26,773 nucleotides of DNA, from positions 1 to 26,773 of the forward strand of contig JBEAXP010000209.1 of assembly GCA_041159745.1 (NCBI GenBank). Direction: 5' to 3'. Source of the stretch: Casp-actino8 sp041159745 (GTDB taxonomy: Bacteria; Actinomycetota; Acidimicrobiia; Acidimicrobiales; Ilumatobacteraceae). The notes under the pieces were generated by a model. The model had not been told where the DNA came from, ran no database searches, and saw only the letters and a program-made list of their open reading frames with translations. Below are positions 1 through 7,549 of the stretch, piece by piece (the stretch's first letter is position 1; each line of letters starts with the position of its first letter). The translations under genes and the position numbers were made by a program.

Positions 1-1
1 T

Positions 2-103
2 CTGGCCGGGAACAACAGCTACTCGTTCACGGTTCGAGCGACCAACGCGGCGGGATCGAGCCCGGAGTCGACACAGTCCAACACGGTGACCGTCCGTCGC
101 TGA
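2..103 (+). CDS. C-terminal end of a fibronectin type III-like protein (5' partial)
   Basis: Only the last 33 codons are inside the window; the stop is TGA at 101-103. The residues read as the final strands of a fibronectin type III domain: an aromatic strand (YSFTVRATNAAG), a Gly-Ser turn, then a strand ending in SNTVTVRR. The pattern 'Y-x-F-x-V-x-A-x-N-x-x-G' is typical of FN3 domains in secreted or surface proteins of actinobacteria. Nothing can be said about the rest of the protein. The 92 bases after the stop hold a GC-rich palindrome (near 108-117) and then the promoter of the next gene. Confidence 0.7.
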   Translation: MAGNNSYSFTVRATNAAGSSPESTQSNTVTVRR

Positions 104-183
104 CGGCGGGCCGGCCCGACCGGAACACCTGAAGGGGCTCTTCCTCTCGACGGACGTTTGAGCGCGCTCGTCGACCTCGCGCG

Positions 184-189
184 TACGAT
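184..189 (+). promoter_or_regulatory. -10 element of a leaderless promoter (TACGAT)
   Basis: TACGAT fits TANNNT and ends six bases before the ATG at 196, so transcription would start at or next to the A of the start codon. No Shine-Dalgarno sequence lies in front of this gene. The same geometry recurs at several genes in the window. No good -35 box is visible at 17 bases. Confidence 0.55.
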
Positions 190-195
190 CACGCC

Positions 196-1266
196 ATGCT
201 CGATCCTTCACCCCGAATCCGCCGTGGGCTTCTCGCCTTAGCGACGACTCTTCTAGTTGCCGCCTGTGGTTCGGAAGACGCGACGTCGACCACCACCAAT
301 GCGAGCACCCCGTCGGCCTCGACCAGTTCGACCCCCGCTTCCTCCACAACCATCACTTCAGCGCCGACCACCACCACGTTCGTTCCAACTCCTCCGCCGG
401 ACTTTCCCGACTTCCCGAACGGCTACCAACCTCCGACCGGCTGGCTCGAAGTCGACGACACGACCGACGACATTCGCCTCGAGGCTTTCGGGTTCTTCTA
501 TCCAGATTGTTGCGGCGCCGGCTTGGCAGCCGCCTTCGGCTCGCCCGAATTGCCCACCAACTCCTCCTGGGATGCTCTCGACGACGGGCTTTACTACGCC
601 GCGATCGACGACTGGGATCCGAATCGACCCGATGTGGTCCAGATGTGGATCGGTCGCCTCGTCGAATGCGCATCGCCCGAGGGCCAAGGGGTGGAGTACT
701 GCAACGGCGAAGTCGGACGCTTCGAGCGGCTCTCTCCGAACCAAAAATTCGAGGTTCCCCTCGGGGACTTTCTCACCATCAGGATGCTGAGCTACGTCGA
801 ACCCTCCACCGAGGACGAGGCGAACGGCCTCATGCTGAGCCCGGTCCTCCACATCGGACAAGGTCCCGACTTCGCCGCGTTCCTGCAAGCACTGCACGAC
901 GACTACACGCGGTTCATCGCCGACCCAACCGCCGCCGGGGCGTCCATCGCCGAACTCGCAGGCATTCTCGAAGACTCGCCATTCCGCTACGTCGGGATGT
1001 GGAACGGGGCGTGGAGCCGGCCGAACTTCCCGCCCTTCAGCTACTGGGTGCGCCATCTCGACGAGTTCGATTCCGACAGTCCGCTCACGGCGATCCCGAA
1101 CTGCTACCCCGACGACGAGATTCCGCGTTGTCTCGAGAACGTCAGTGGCGACCCCCTCGGATCGGCCGGGAATTTCGGTCAGTTGATCAGATCCGGCGGA
1201 AGCCTTCACGTGAGGGACGGCCGTTGGGCCTTCTTCTACCCGGGGACCAACACAGCGGTCGGGTGA
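196..1266 (+). CDS. Putative secreted lipoprotein of unknown function
   Basis: This 356-residue protein begins with a positively charged stretch, a hydrophobic segment (about residues 11-22) and a lipobox ending in Cys24 (LVAAC), so it is very probably cleaved by signal peptidase II and anchored to the outer face of the membrane. Residues 27-70 are a low-complexity Ser/Thr/Pro linker, probably extended and possibly glycosylated. The rest is a globular region rich in aromatic and acidic residues with several cysteines, including an adjacent Cys-Cys pair (YPDCC), a pair around CASPEGQGVEYC, and a late CYPDDEIPRC pair that may form disulfides. I recognise no enzyme family. The ATG is chosen because a -10 box lies six bases upstream, suggesting leaderless transcription. 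The gene is convergent with the tRNA-Cys gene. Confidence 0.85.
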   Translation: MLDPSPRIRRGLLALATTLLVAACGSEDATSTTTNASTPSASTSSTPASSTTITSAPTTTTFVPTPPPDFPDFPNGYQPPTGWLEVDDTTDDIRLEAFGFFYPDCCGAGLAAAFGSPELPTNSSWDALDDGLYYAAIDDWDPNRPDVVQMWIGRLVECASPEGQGVEYCNGEVGRFERLSPNQKFEVPLGDFLTIRMLSYVEPSTEDEANGLMLSPVLHIGQGPDFAAFLQALHDDYTRFIADPTAAGASIAELAGILEDSPFRYVGMWNGAWSRPNFPPFSYWVRHLDEFDSDSPLTAIPNCYPDDEIPRCLENVSGDPLGSAGNFGQLIRSGGSLHVRDGRWAFFYPGTNTAVG

Positions 1267-1273
1267 CGACCCG
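1260..1273. terminator. Short hairpin between convergent lipoprotein gene and tRNA-Cys
   Basis: CGGGT and ACCCG form a perfect five-base stem around a four-base loop, overlapping the lipoprotein stop codon. It lies between two converging transcription units, so it could stop transcription in both directions. There is no U-tract, so the terminator role is only a guess. Confidence 0.25.
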
Positions 1274-1301
1274 GGCGGCCGGAACAATTGGAGGCGATTG
1301 G

Positions 1302-1373
1302 AGGCGATGCTGGGAATCGAACCCAGGTGGAGGGCTTTGCAGGCCCTTGCCTCAGCCACTCGGCCACATCGCC
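1302..1373 (-). tRNA. tRNA-Cys (anticodon GCA)
   Basis: Read on the minus strand, the sequence folds as a tRNA. The seven-base acceptor stem GGCGATG pairs with CATCGCC and is followed by discriminator U, as expected for tRNA-Cys. The D arm is GCCGAGTGGCTGAGGC, the anticodon loop CTGCAAA gives anticodon GCA, and the T arm contains GGTTCGATTCC. The 3' CCA is not encoded. The gene sits antisense between two plus-strand lipoprotein genes. A ten-base tandem repeat (1287-1306) runs into its 3' end. Confidence 0.95.
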
Positions 1374-1474
1374 ACTCTCCGGAGACCGGAGAGAGCCGTC
1401 ACCCTACCGTCCGCGTGACGAGGAACCGCTGGGAGAAGTGGCCTGCTGGGACCCTGTTCTGCGACATTCGTGGG

Positions 1475-2602
1475 ATGCGCCGTCTCGCCATCTGCCTGTC
1501 CAGCGTTCTGCTCATCGCCGCGTGCGGTGGTGACGATTCTTCCTCGCCGACCACCGACGGACCGGTGGCCACCGACGCCGAGACGACCGCCGCCCCGGTC
1601 ACCGAGGCGCCGTCCACGACGATCGATCCGGTCGCCTTGGCCACCGCGTATTCCGAGCCCGGCGAGTTCCCCGTCGGCGTCACGACCCTGCAGTTGGCCG
1701 CCGGAAATCAAGTCGAGATCTGGTACCCGGCCGTCGAAGGGTCGTCAGGTACCGAGTCGTACGACATGCGCGACTTCGTTCCCGAGGTCATCAAGAATCT
1801 CCTCACCGCCGACGTGCCAGCCGTGTACGAGTACGCCGCGCAACGGGATGCCGACGTGGCGGACGGCCAGTTCCCGGTGGTCCTCTTCTCGCACGGATTC
1901 TCCGGCATGCGTCTGCAGAGCACCTTCCTCACGTCCCATCTCGCGAGTTGGGGAATGATCGTCGTGTCGACCGATCACTGGTCGCGCGACTTGTTCCACG
2001 TCCTGAGCGCCCCCGTGGGCGATCGTGAGTCGGCGGTCGGTGAATTGCTGGCCAGCCTCGACTTGATCATCGCCGAGGGTGCGTCCACCACCAGCCGTTT
2101 CTCGGGTCGCGTCGACGACACCCGTGTCGTCGCGGTCGGACACAGTGCCGGTGGAGGGACGATCCTCGGTGCGGCCAGCGATGAACGCGTCGACGGATAC
2201 GTCTCGCTCGCTTCGGGCGTGGGCATCGGTCGCGACACCGACACCACTGCGCCGCTCGAATTGCCCGCCAAGCCGTCGTTCTTCATGGCCGGCGCGCTCG
2301 ACGGCGTGGGCCACAACGGGTTCGACGACTTCTGCACGTTCGGCAACGGCACGGGCATCATCGGCGTGGCCGAGGCGTCCGGACTCGGACCTCTCCTCGA
2401 GGCCCAGCCCCAGTTGAAGACCCTCGGCGAAGACGGTTGTCTGCCCCCGGCCGCACCGGTCGCCGACGCGTTTCCGATCATTCGCCATGCCGTGACCGCA
2501 CAGCTCCGCGCGTGGTTCGGGATCGATGCCAGCCCGGTGGGCCTCGGGCCCGAAGTCGCCGGCGCTTACTCGCTCGCCGTGGAGATCGCCGAGAAGGCCT
2601 GA
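1475..2602 (+). CDS. Lipoprotein alpha/beta hydrolase (PAF-acetylhydrolase/PET-hydrolase-like)
   Basis: The frame is open upstream to 1298, but the biological start is the ATG at 1475. It is followed by MRRLAICLSSVLLIAAC, a signal peptide whose lipobox ends at Cys17, and upstream codons overlap tRNA-Cys. The 375-residue protein has a Ser/Thr/Glu linker (about 20-55) and then an alpha/beta hydrolase core: an oxyanion-type SHGFSG near residue 139 and the nucleophile elbow GHSAGG with Ser224. A later FFMAGALDGVGH segment is a likely acid-bearing strand, and IRHAV near the C-terminus is a candidate for the catalytic His. The family includes lipoprotein lipases, chlorophyllase-like enzymes and platelet-activating-factor acetylhydrolase; the ester substrate is unknown. 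It probably acts on the cell surface. GACATT lies six bases before the ATG, a weak leaderless -10. Confidence 0.85.
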   Translation: MRRLAICLSSVLLIAACGGDDSSSPTTDGPVATDAETTAAPVTEAPSTTIDPVALATAYSEPGEFPVGVTTLQLAAGNQVEIWYPAVEGSSGTESYDMRDFVPEVIKNLLTADVPAVYEYAAQRDADVADGQFPVVLFSHGFSGMRLQSTFLTSHLASWGMIVVSTDHWSRDLFHVLSAPVGDRESAVGELLASLDLIIAEGASTTSRFSGRVDDTRVVAVGHSAGGGTILGAASDERVDGYVSLASGVGIGRDTDTTAPLELPAKPSFFMAGALDGVGHNGFDDFCTFGNGTGIIGVAEASGLGPLLEAQPQLKTLGEDGCLPPAAPVADAFPIIRHAVTAQLRAWFGIDASPVGLGPEVAGAYSLAVEIAEKA

Positions 2603-2650
2603 GACTCCTTCGCCACACGAGAACCGTTCACGGCGTGAGAGCATGAGTCC

Positions 2651-4327
2651 ATGGGGACTCGAGGCTCGGTGGTTCTGCAGGGTGGCCTGGTCGTCGACGG
2701 AACCGGTTCACCGGGACGTGTCGCCGACGTACTGATCGAGGGTGATCGCGTCGCGGCGATCGGACCCCGGCTGGATGGCGATCACGTCATCGACGTGTCC
2801 GGCCTCGTCGTCGCGCCCGGCTTCATCGACATTCACACTCACTACGACGCCCAGGTGTTCTGGGATCCGGCTCTCAGCCCCTCGTGCTTCCACGGTGTCA
2901 CGACGGTCGTGGCCGGCAATTGCGGTTTCTCGATCGCCCCGACCAAGTCGGCCGACCGCGATCTCATCGTGCGCACGATGGAGAAGGTCGAGGACATGGA
3001 ACCGGCCACGCTGCATTCGGGCGTTCCCTGGGAATTCGAATCGTTCCCCGACTACCTCGATGCGGTGCGCCGACGCGGCACCGTTCTCAACTACTCCGCG
3101 TACATCGGCCACACACCGTTGCGGGTGTTCGTGATGGGCGACGAAGCGGTGGGGCGAGCCGCCTCCGACGACGAGATCGCCGCGATGGCGGGTCTGGTTC
3201 GCGAGGCCATGGAGGCCGGGGCCGCGGGTTTCGCCACCAGTTTCGCCGTCACGCACCGCGGAGCCGACGGACAGCCCATCCCGAGTCGATGGGCCGACAA
3301 ACGCGAAATCACCGCGCTCTTCCGCGCGGTCGGCGACAGCGGTCGCGGAGTGATTGGTGTGAACGGCGGAGAGGGACTCAGCTTCACCGACTGCTACGAA
3401 TTGCAGCCGCAGTCGGGAGCGCCGCTCACCTACACGGCGATCCTCACCACCAACACCGGCGCCCACCTGAAAGCGATGGAGATCCATCGAGCCGGCATCG
3501 AACGCGGTGCCGATGTGTGGCCGCAAGTGTCGTGCCGACCGCTCTCGTTCTCGCAGACGATGGTCGAACCGTTCACCCTGAACACCAATCCGGTCTTCGC
3601 CGAACTCATGCCGAAGACGATCGGCGAGCGTCGCGCGGCGTACTCCGATCCGTCGTGGCGTCGTCGAGTGCGCGAGGCGTGGGAAGCCGGCCAGGGCATC
3701 GTTCCGCGCTGGGACAGCTTCGAGATCATGGAGGCTCCGGCGTCTCCCGACCTCGTCGGACGTCGCCTCACCGCCATAGCGGCCGATCTGAACGTCGATC
3801 CCTTCGACGCGTTGCTCGAGATCACGCTCCACGAGAGCGATCTTCTCCTGCGCGTGAAGGCGCTCCTGGCCAACGACGACGTCGACGGCATCGCCGTCCT
3901 GCTGAACTCCGACCACTGCACACTCGGGCTCTCGGATGCCGGCGCCCACGTCGGCCAGTTGTGCGATGCGGTTCTGTCCACCGACCTGCTCGGCAACTGG
4001 GTGCGCGAGCGGAAGGTGCTCACCCTCGAGCAGGCCGTCAACAAGCTCTCCAAGGTGCAGGCCGATCTGTTCGGGTTCGCCGATCGCGGTGTTCTGCGCG
4101 AAGGCGCCTACGCCGACATCGCGGTGTTCGATTCGGCCACCGTGGGACCCGGTCCGATTCGGCGTGTGCGCGACTTTCCGGCCGACGGCGAACGTCTCAC
4201 CGCCGACCGGCCCACCGGCATGGTGCACACCTTCGTGAACGGACGCGCCGTCGTTCGCGACGGCCAGTTCGTGGCCGCCAGCCTCGACGACAGACCGGGA
4301 CGACTCGTGTCGCCGAGTCGCCGCTGA
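2651..4327 (+). CDS. Amidohydrolase family 3 protein, N-acyl-D-amino-acid deacylase-like
   Basis: This complete 558-residue cytoplasmic metal-dependent hydrolase begins with the small beta domain of amidohydrolases (GGLVVDGTG) and enters the TIM barrel at APGFIDIHTHYDAQ, where His62 and His64 are metal ligands. NCGFS places Cys91 where D-aminoacylases carry a bridging Cys. IGHTPLR (His154) and SDAGAHVGQLCDA (catalytic Asp, about residue 430) complete the D-aminoacylase-like signature. The C-terminal LREGAYADIAVFD returns to the beta domain. The family hydrolyses N-acyl-D-amino acids or related cyclic amides; the actual substrate here is unclear, since this subgroup is often only called amidohydrolase. 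It follows the hydrolase gene by 48 bases and converges on a P450, with one base between the two stop codons. Confidence 0.9.
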   Translation: MGTRGSVVLQGGLVVDGTGSPGRVADVLIEGDRVAAIGPRLDGDHVIDVSGLVVAPGFIDIHTHYDAQVFWDPALSPSCFHGVTTVVAGNCGFSIAPTKSADRDLIVRTMEKVEDMEPATLHSGVPWEFESFPDYLDAVRRRGTVLNYSAYIGHTPLRVFVMGDEAVGRAASDDEIAAMAGLVREAMEAGAAGFATSFAVTHRGADGQPIPSRWADKREITALFRAVGDSGRGVIGVNGGEGLSFTDCYELQPQSGAPLTYTAILTTNTGAHLKAMEIHRAGIERGADVWPQVSCRPLSFSQTMVEPFTLNTNPVFAELMPKTIGERRAAYSDPSWRRRVREAWEAGQGIVPRWDSFEIMEAPASPDLVGRRLTAIAADLNVDPFDALLEITLHESDLLLRVKALLANDDVDGIAVLLNSDHCTLGLSDAGAHVGQLCDAVLSTDLLGNWVRERKVLTLEQAVNKLSKVQADLFGFADRGVLREGAYADIAVFDSATVGPGPIRRVRDFPADGERLTADRPTGMVHTFVNGRAVVRDGQFVAASLDDRPGRLVSPSRR

Positions 4328-4328
4328 G

Positions 4329-5585
4329 TCAGGCCGCCGACACCTCGTAGCGGATCGGCAAGGTCTTCAGGCCGCCGACGAAGATCGTCTTCATCCACTT
4401 CGGATCTCCCGCCAACTCGACGTGATTCAGGCGCGGTAGCAACTCCTTGAAGAGCGCCTTGAGTTCCATTCGCGCGAGCATCGCGCCCAGGCAGTAGTGC
4501 ACACCGAAGCCGAACGACAGGTGCTTGTTCGGCGAGCGACCCACGTCGAAGCGGAACGGATCGGGGTGCGCATCCTCGTCGCGGTTGCCCGACGGATACG
4601 ACAGGAGAACCGACTGGCCCTTCTTGATCACGGTGCCGCGAACCTCGTAATCCTCGGTGGCCGTGCGCATGAAGTGCTTCACCGGAGCGACCCAGCGGAT
4701 CATTTCGTCGACGGCGGTGTTCATGAGGGATGGATCGTTCTTCAAACGCTCCATCTGGTCGGGATTCTCCATGAGGGCGAGCAGTCCCCCGGCCATCGCC
4801 GACGCGGTGGTGTCGTGACCGGCCGTGGCCGTGATCACGTAGTACGAGATCGTCTGCATGTCGGTGAGCGGCTGGCCGTCGATCATCGCGTTCGCGACCA
4901 CCGACGCCATGTCGTCGGTGGGGGTGGCACGGCGATCCTGCGTCAACTTGGTGAAGTAGACGAAGAAGTCCTGGATCACCTCGATGATCGCCGCCGGATC
5001 GCCGTCGCGCTGCATGTCCTCGTCGAGTCCTCCGAACAACTCCTGCGTGAGCTTGAGCATGCGCGGATAGTCCGACTCGGGCAAGCCGAGAATCGACAGG
5101 ATCACGTTGAGCGGCATGAACATCGCGATGTCGCGCACGAAGTCGCAGCGGTCGCCCATCTCGACCATCTTGTCGACGTAGCGCTTGGCGAAACCGGCCA
5201 GCACGCCCTCCAACTTGGACAGATTCTTGGGCAGGAACCATTCGGCGGTGACGTTGCGCAGATTGCGATGCTCGGGGTCGTCGACATGGATGAGAGTGCG
5301 CAGCATGTCGCCGTTCTGCTGGCGCCGCGCGTCGTCCATCGCCGAGCCGAGCACTGGCCGCGGTTCGTTGAGGAAGATCTGGTGGCGAGCCTCGATGTCG
5401 AAGATGTCGGCCGACTTCGTGATGGCCCAGAAAGGATTGAATCCCTCGCCTTCGACCCAGTGCACCGGACTCTCCTTGCGCAGGAGCGCGCAGGCGCGGT
5501 GGAAGTAGTCCTCGTCGGCGTAGGCCGCCGGATCGACGAAGACCAGGCCGGCCTCGGCCACACTGCTCGGAACTCGCTCGGACAT
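4329..5585 (-). CDS. Cytochrome P450 (first of a head-to-head pair)
   Basis: This 418-residue soluble bacterial class I P450 has every core motif: I-helix AGHDT (Ala255-Thr259, with the Asp-Thr proton-relay pair), ExxR at Glu294-Arg297, and the heme loop FGFGVHYCLGA with thiolate ligand Cys365 in canonical FxxGxxxC spacing. It would hydroxylate a lipophilic substrate using electrons from a ferredoxin that is not encoded in this window. The ATG at 5585 is preceded by a purine-rich GAGAGGAGAGCC, so it appears to use a Shine-Dalgarno signal, unlike its divergent partner. Sequence flavour suggests steroid- or terpenoid-type substrates, but this is inference. The two P450 genes start 35 bases apart in opposite directions. 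Confidence 0.95.
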   Translation of the reverse strand: MSERVPSSVAEAGLVFVDPAAYADEDYFHRACALLRKESPVHWVEGEGFNPFWAITKSADIFDIEARHQIFLNEPRPVLGSAMDDARRQQNGDMLRTLIHVDDPEHRNLRNVTAEWFLPKNLSKLEGVLAGFAKRYVDKMVEMGDRCDFVRDIAMFMPLNVILSILGLPESDYPRMLKLTQELFGGLDEDMQRDGDPAAIIEVIQDFFVYFTKLTQDRRATPTDDMASVVANAMIDGQPLTDMQTISYYVITATAGHDTTASAMAGGLLALMENPDQMERLKNDPSLMNTAVDEMIRWVAPVKHFMRTATEDYEVRGTVIKKGQSVLLSYPSGNRDEDAHPDPFRFDVGRSPNKHLSFGFGVHYCLGAMLARMELKALFKELLPRLNHVELAGDPKWMKTIFVGGLKTLPIRYEVSAA

Positions 5586-5606
5586 GGCTCTCCTCTCGAC
5601 GACCCC

Positions 5607-5612
5607 TATTGT
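5607..5612 (+). promoter_or_regulatory. -10 candidate for the plus-strand P450 (TATTGT)
   Basis: TATTGT fits TANNNT and lies eight bases before the ATG at 5621, inside the 35-base space between the divergent P450 genes. It would give a nearly or fully leaderless transcript. No matching -35 box is evident. Confidence 0.4.
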
Positions 5613-5620
5613 TGCCCACC

Positions 5621-6865
5621 ATGGCGTCCGACCACAGCCCCGAACTCGACGAGGAACTCGACTTCACCGTCTCCCTGAACCGCGGCGGTCGAGGCCCGGC
5701 CGGCCACCCGACCCGCCCCGAGATCCGCCTGCTGTCGCCCGAGTTCTACGCCGACTTCGACGAATTGACCGGCTGGATGCGCCGCGAGGCGCCCCTCTAC
5801 TGGGACGACGAGACGGGCATCTGGGGTGCGGCCAGCCACGAACTGGTCTCGATGATGAGCCGCGAGTGGCACACGTTCTGTTCGGGGAAGGGTTCGCGAC
5901 CCGAGAGTTCGGTTCCGTCGATGATCAACTTCGACGCACCCGAGCACACCAAGCGCCGGCGTCTGGTGGGCAACGGCTTCACACCCCGGCGAGTGGCCGA
6001 CCACGAGCCGTATCTGCGGGCCAAGGTCACCGAACTCATCGACGCCGTGATCGACCGTGGCGAGTGCGACGTGGTCGCCGACATCGCCACACCGCTGCCG
6101 ATGTACATGATCGGCCAGTTGATGGGGCTCCCCGAGGAGGATCACGACCAGTTGCTGCATTGGTCCGATCTGTTCGCGACCGGTGGCGAGGAGGTGCGCG
6201 ACGAGGTCATCCAGGCCGTCATGGACTGGAACACGTACATCATGGGCCACGTCAACGAACGCCGGAACACCGATCGTCAGGATCTCGTGAGCCTGGTGGT
6301 CAATGCCGAGTGGGAAGGCCAGCACCTCTCCGATGTCGACGTCATGTTCGAAACCATGCTCGTGCTCGTTGGTGGAGACGAGACCACGCGGCACGTGATC
6401 TCGGGCGGAGTGGCGGCGTTGTTGCAGCATCCCGATCAGCTGCGTCTTCTTCGGAACGACCCCAGCCTCCTGCCGTCCGCCATCGAAGAGATGCTGCGCT
6501 GGGCCACCCCGGTGCGCAACATGAACCGCACGGCGACCAAGGACGTCGAGGTGGCCGGCCTCGAGGTCCGCGAGGGCGACCGAGTTCTGCTCCTCTATCC
6601 GTCGGCGAATCGCGACGAGAAGGTGTTCGCCAATCCCTTCGACTTCGACATCACGCGCTCCCCCAACGAGCACGTGGCTTTCGGTGCGTACGGACGCCAC
6701 CACTGCCTCGGCGCGCCGCTGGCGCGGCTCGAACTGCGCATCCTGTTCGAGGAGCTGCTCGCCCGCCTGGACGACATGCAATTGGCCACCGACGACATTC
6801 CCTGGCGTCGCGGCAACTTCGTGCTCGGACCGAACTCGGTCCCGATCACGTTCAGGGCGAAGTGA
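5621..6865 (+). CDS. Cytochrome P450, CYP124/125-type heme-loop spacing
   Basis: This is a second complete P450 of 414 residues, from the ATG at 5621. An in-frame TTG at 5609 lies within the putative -10 box and is rejected. The I-helix motif is GGDETT (about residues 251-256), with Glu in the usual Asp position; ExxR is Glu290-Arg293. The heme loop is FGAYGRHHCLGA with Cys362, one residue longer between Phe and Cys than the canonical FxxGxxxC. That extra residue is also found, from memory, in mycobacterial CYP124 and CYP125 (sterol and branched-lipid omega-hydroxylases). A role in sterol or methyl-branched lipid oxidation is therefore plausible but unproven. The 3' end overlaps the convergent DUF1330-like gene by 14 bases. 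Confidence 0.95.
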   Translation: MASDHSPELDEELDFTVSLNRGGRGPAGHPTRPEIRLLSPEFYADFDELTGWMRREAPLYWDDETGIWGAASHELVSMMSREWHTFCSGKGSRPESSVPSMINFDAPEHTKRRRLVGNGFTPRRVADHEPYLRAKVTELIDAVIDRGECDVVADIATPLPMYMIGQLMGLPEEDHDQLLHWSDLFATGGEEVRDEVIQAVMDWNTYIMGHVNERRNTDRQDLVSLVVNAEWEGQHLSDVDVMFETMLVLVGGDETTRHVISGGVAALLQHPDQLRLLRNDPSLLPSAIEEMLRWATPVRNMNRTATKDVEVAGLEVREGDRVLLLYPSANRDEKVFANPFDFDITRSPNEHVAFGAYGRHHCLGAPLARLELRILFEELLARLDDMQLATDDIPWRRGNFVLGPNSVPITFRAK

Positions 6866-7502
6866 GCAGATCGCTCCAGCGATCGATCTCGGCCTGAGCC
6901 ACCACGACCATTCGGTCGCCACCACGCGCGATCTCCGGAACCGCTGGCACCGAGTCGTGCCACGACACCGTGAGACTCGACCAACGCCGATCGTCGTGGA
7001 TGATCGTGCCCTCGATGGTGAAGGCGGCGGTGCTGCTGCTCGGCGTCACGTTCCGCGGCGACGCCGTCAGATCGAACATCGCGTAGCGGCCGGCCACGAG
7101 CGGTGAATGCGGTGCGGCCGGGAGGGCGCCCACGATCACCGTGTAGTCCATGCCCGCATCCTTGTGCACCCGCTTCTCCTTGAAGTCGGGCCGGTCCTGC
7201 ATCTCGATGAATGATCGGCGAGTCGGGTACTTGACGATGCCCATGCGATCCCACTCGCCATCGGCGCCCTGGGCCACGACCTTGCCATGGAACGCCACAT
7301 GGGCTCCGATCTTCTTCAACACGTCGACCGGTGCGTACTTGTCGTCGGCTTCGATGCCCGAGATCGCCTCGCCACTTCCGCCGCGGTACTCGGCAACCGC
7401 CTTGTACTTCATGAAGTTGACCATGTAGACCGGGCCATCGGCCGCGGGATCCCGCCCGGCCAGGTCGGCGGCGTAGTCGAAGTCGATCTTTCCGAAGCGC
7501 AT
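6852..7502 (-). CDS. DUF1330-like (dimeric alpha-beta barrel) protein with extra C-terminal domain
   Basis: The N-terminal part of this 216-residue protein resembles the DUF1330/NIPSNAP type of dimeric alpha-beta barrel: an early strand VYMVNFMKYK, a Tyr a few residues later, and the motif YPTRRSFIEMQDRPDF followed by HKDAGMDYT. After about residue 125 a second segment (GRYAMFDLTASPRN..., then TIEGTIIHDDRRW and ISLTV-like strands) does not fit the short DUF1330 family and may be a second beta-rich half. The function is unknown; such folds bind small hydrophobic ligands or act as mono-oxygenases or isomerases. The ATG at 7502 lies six bases after a TACGTT box, supporting this start. It is divergent from the DinB-like gene, 47 bases away. 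Confidence 0.8.
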   Translation of the reverse strand: MRFGKIDFDYAADLAGRDPAADGPVYMVNFMKYKAVAEYRGGSGEAISGIEADDKYAPVDVLKKIGAHVAFHGKVVAQGADGEWDRMGIVKYPTRRSFIEMQDRPDFKEKRVHKDAGMDYTVIVGALPAAPHSPLVAGRYAMFDLTASPRNVTPSSSTAAFTIEGTIIHDDRRWSSLTVSWHDSVPAVPEIARGGDRMVVVAQAEIDRWSDLLTSP

Positions 7503-7508
7503 GGCGCG

Positions 7509-7514
7509 AACGTA
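7509..7514 (-). promoter_or_regulatory. -10 element of a leaderless promoter (TACGTT)
   Basis: On the minus strand TACGTT is followed by exactly six bases and the ATG at 7502, predicting a transcript that begins at the start codon. No Shine-Dalgarno sequence precedes the gene. Confidence 0.55.
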
Positions 7515-7537
7515 TCAGAGCGCGCGAGACCCTCACC

Positions 7538-7543
7538 TATGGT
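7538..7543 (+). promoter_or_regulatory. -10 element of a leaderless promoter (TATGGT)
   Basis: TATGGT is followed by six bases (tgagtc) and the ATG at 7550. The two divergent promoters at 7509-7514 and 7538-7543 share a 47-base intergenic space and show identical geometry. Confidence 0.55.
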
Positions 7544-7549
7544 TGAGTC

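Noticed and set aside
1298..1474. Upstream extension of the hydrolase gene as 59 extra N-terminal residues
   Set aside because: The extension is translated antisense to tRNA-Cys, and a clear signal peptide and lipobox begin at the ATG at 1475.
4108..5667. Long minus-strand open frame (519 residues) over the first P450
   Set aside because: It is a shifted frame of the P450 with Arg-rich, Pro-rich composition; the true frame contains all P450 motifs.
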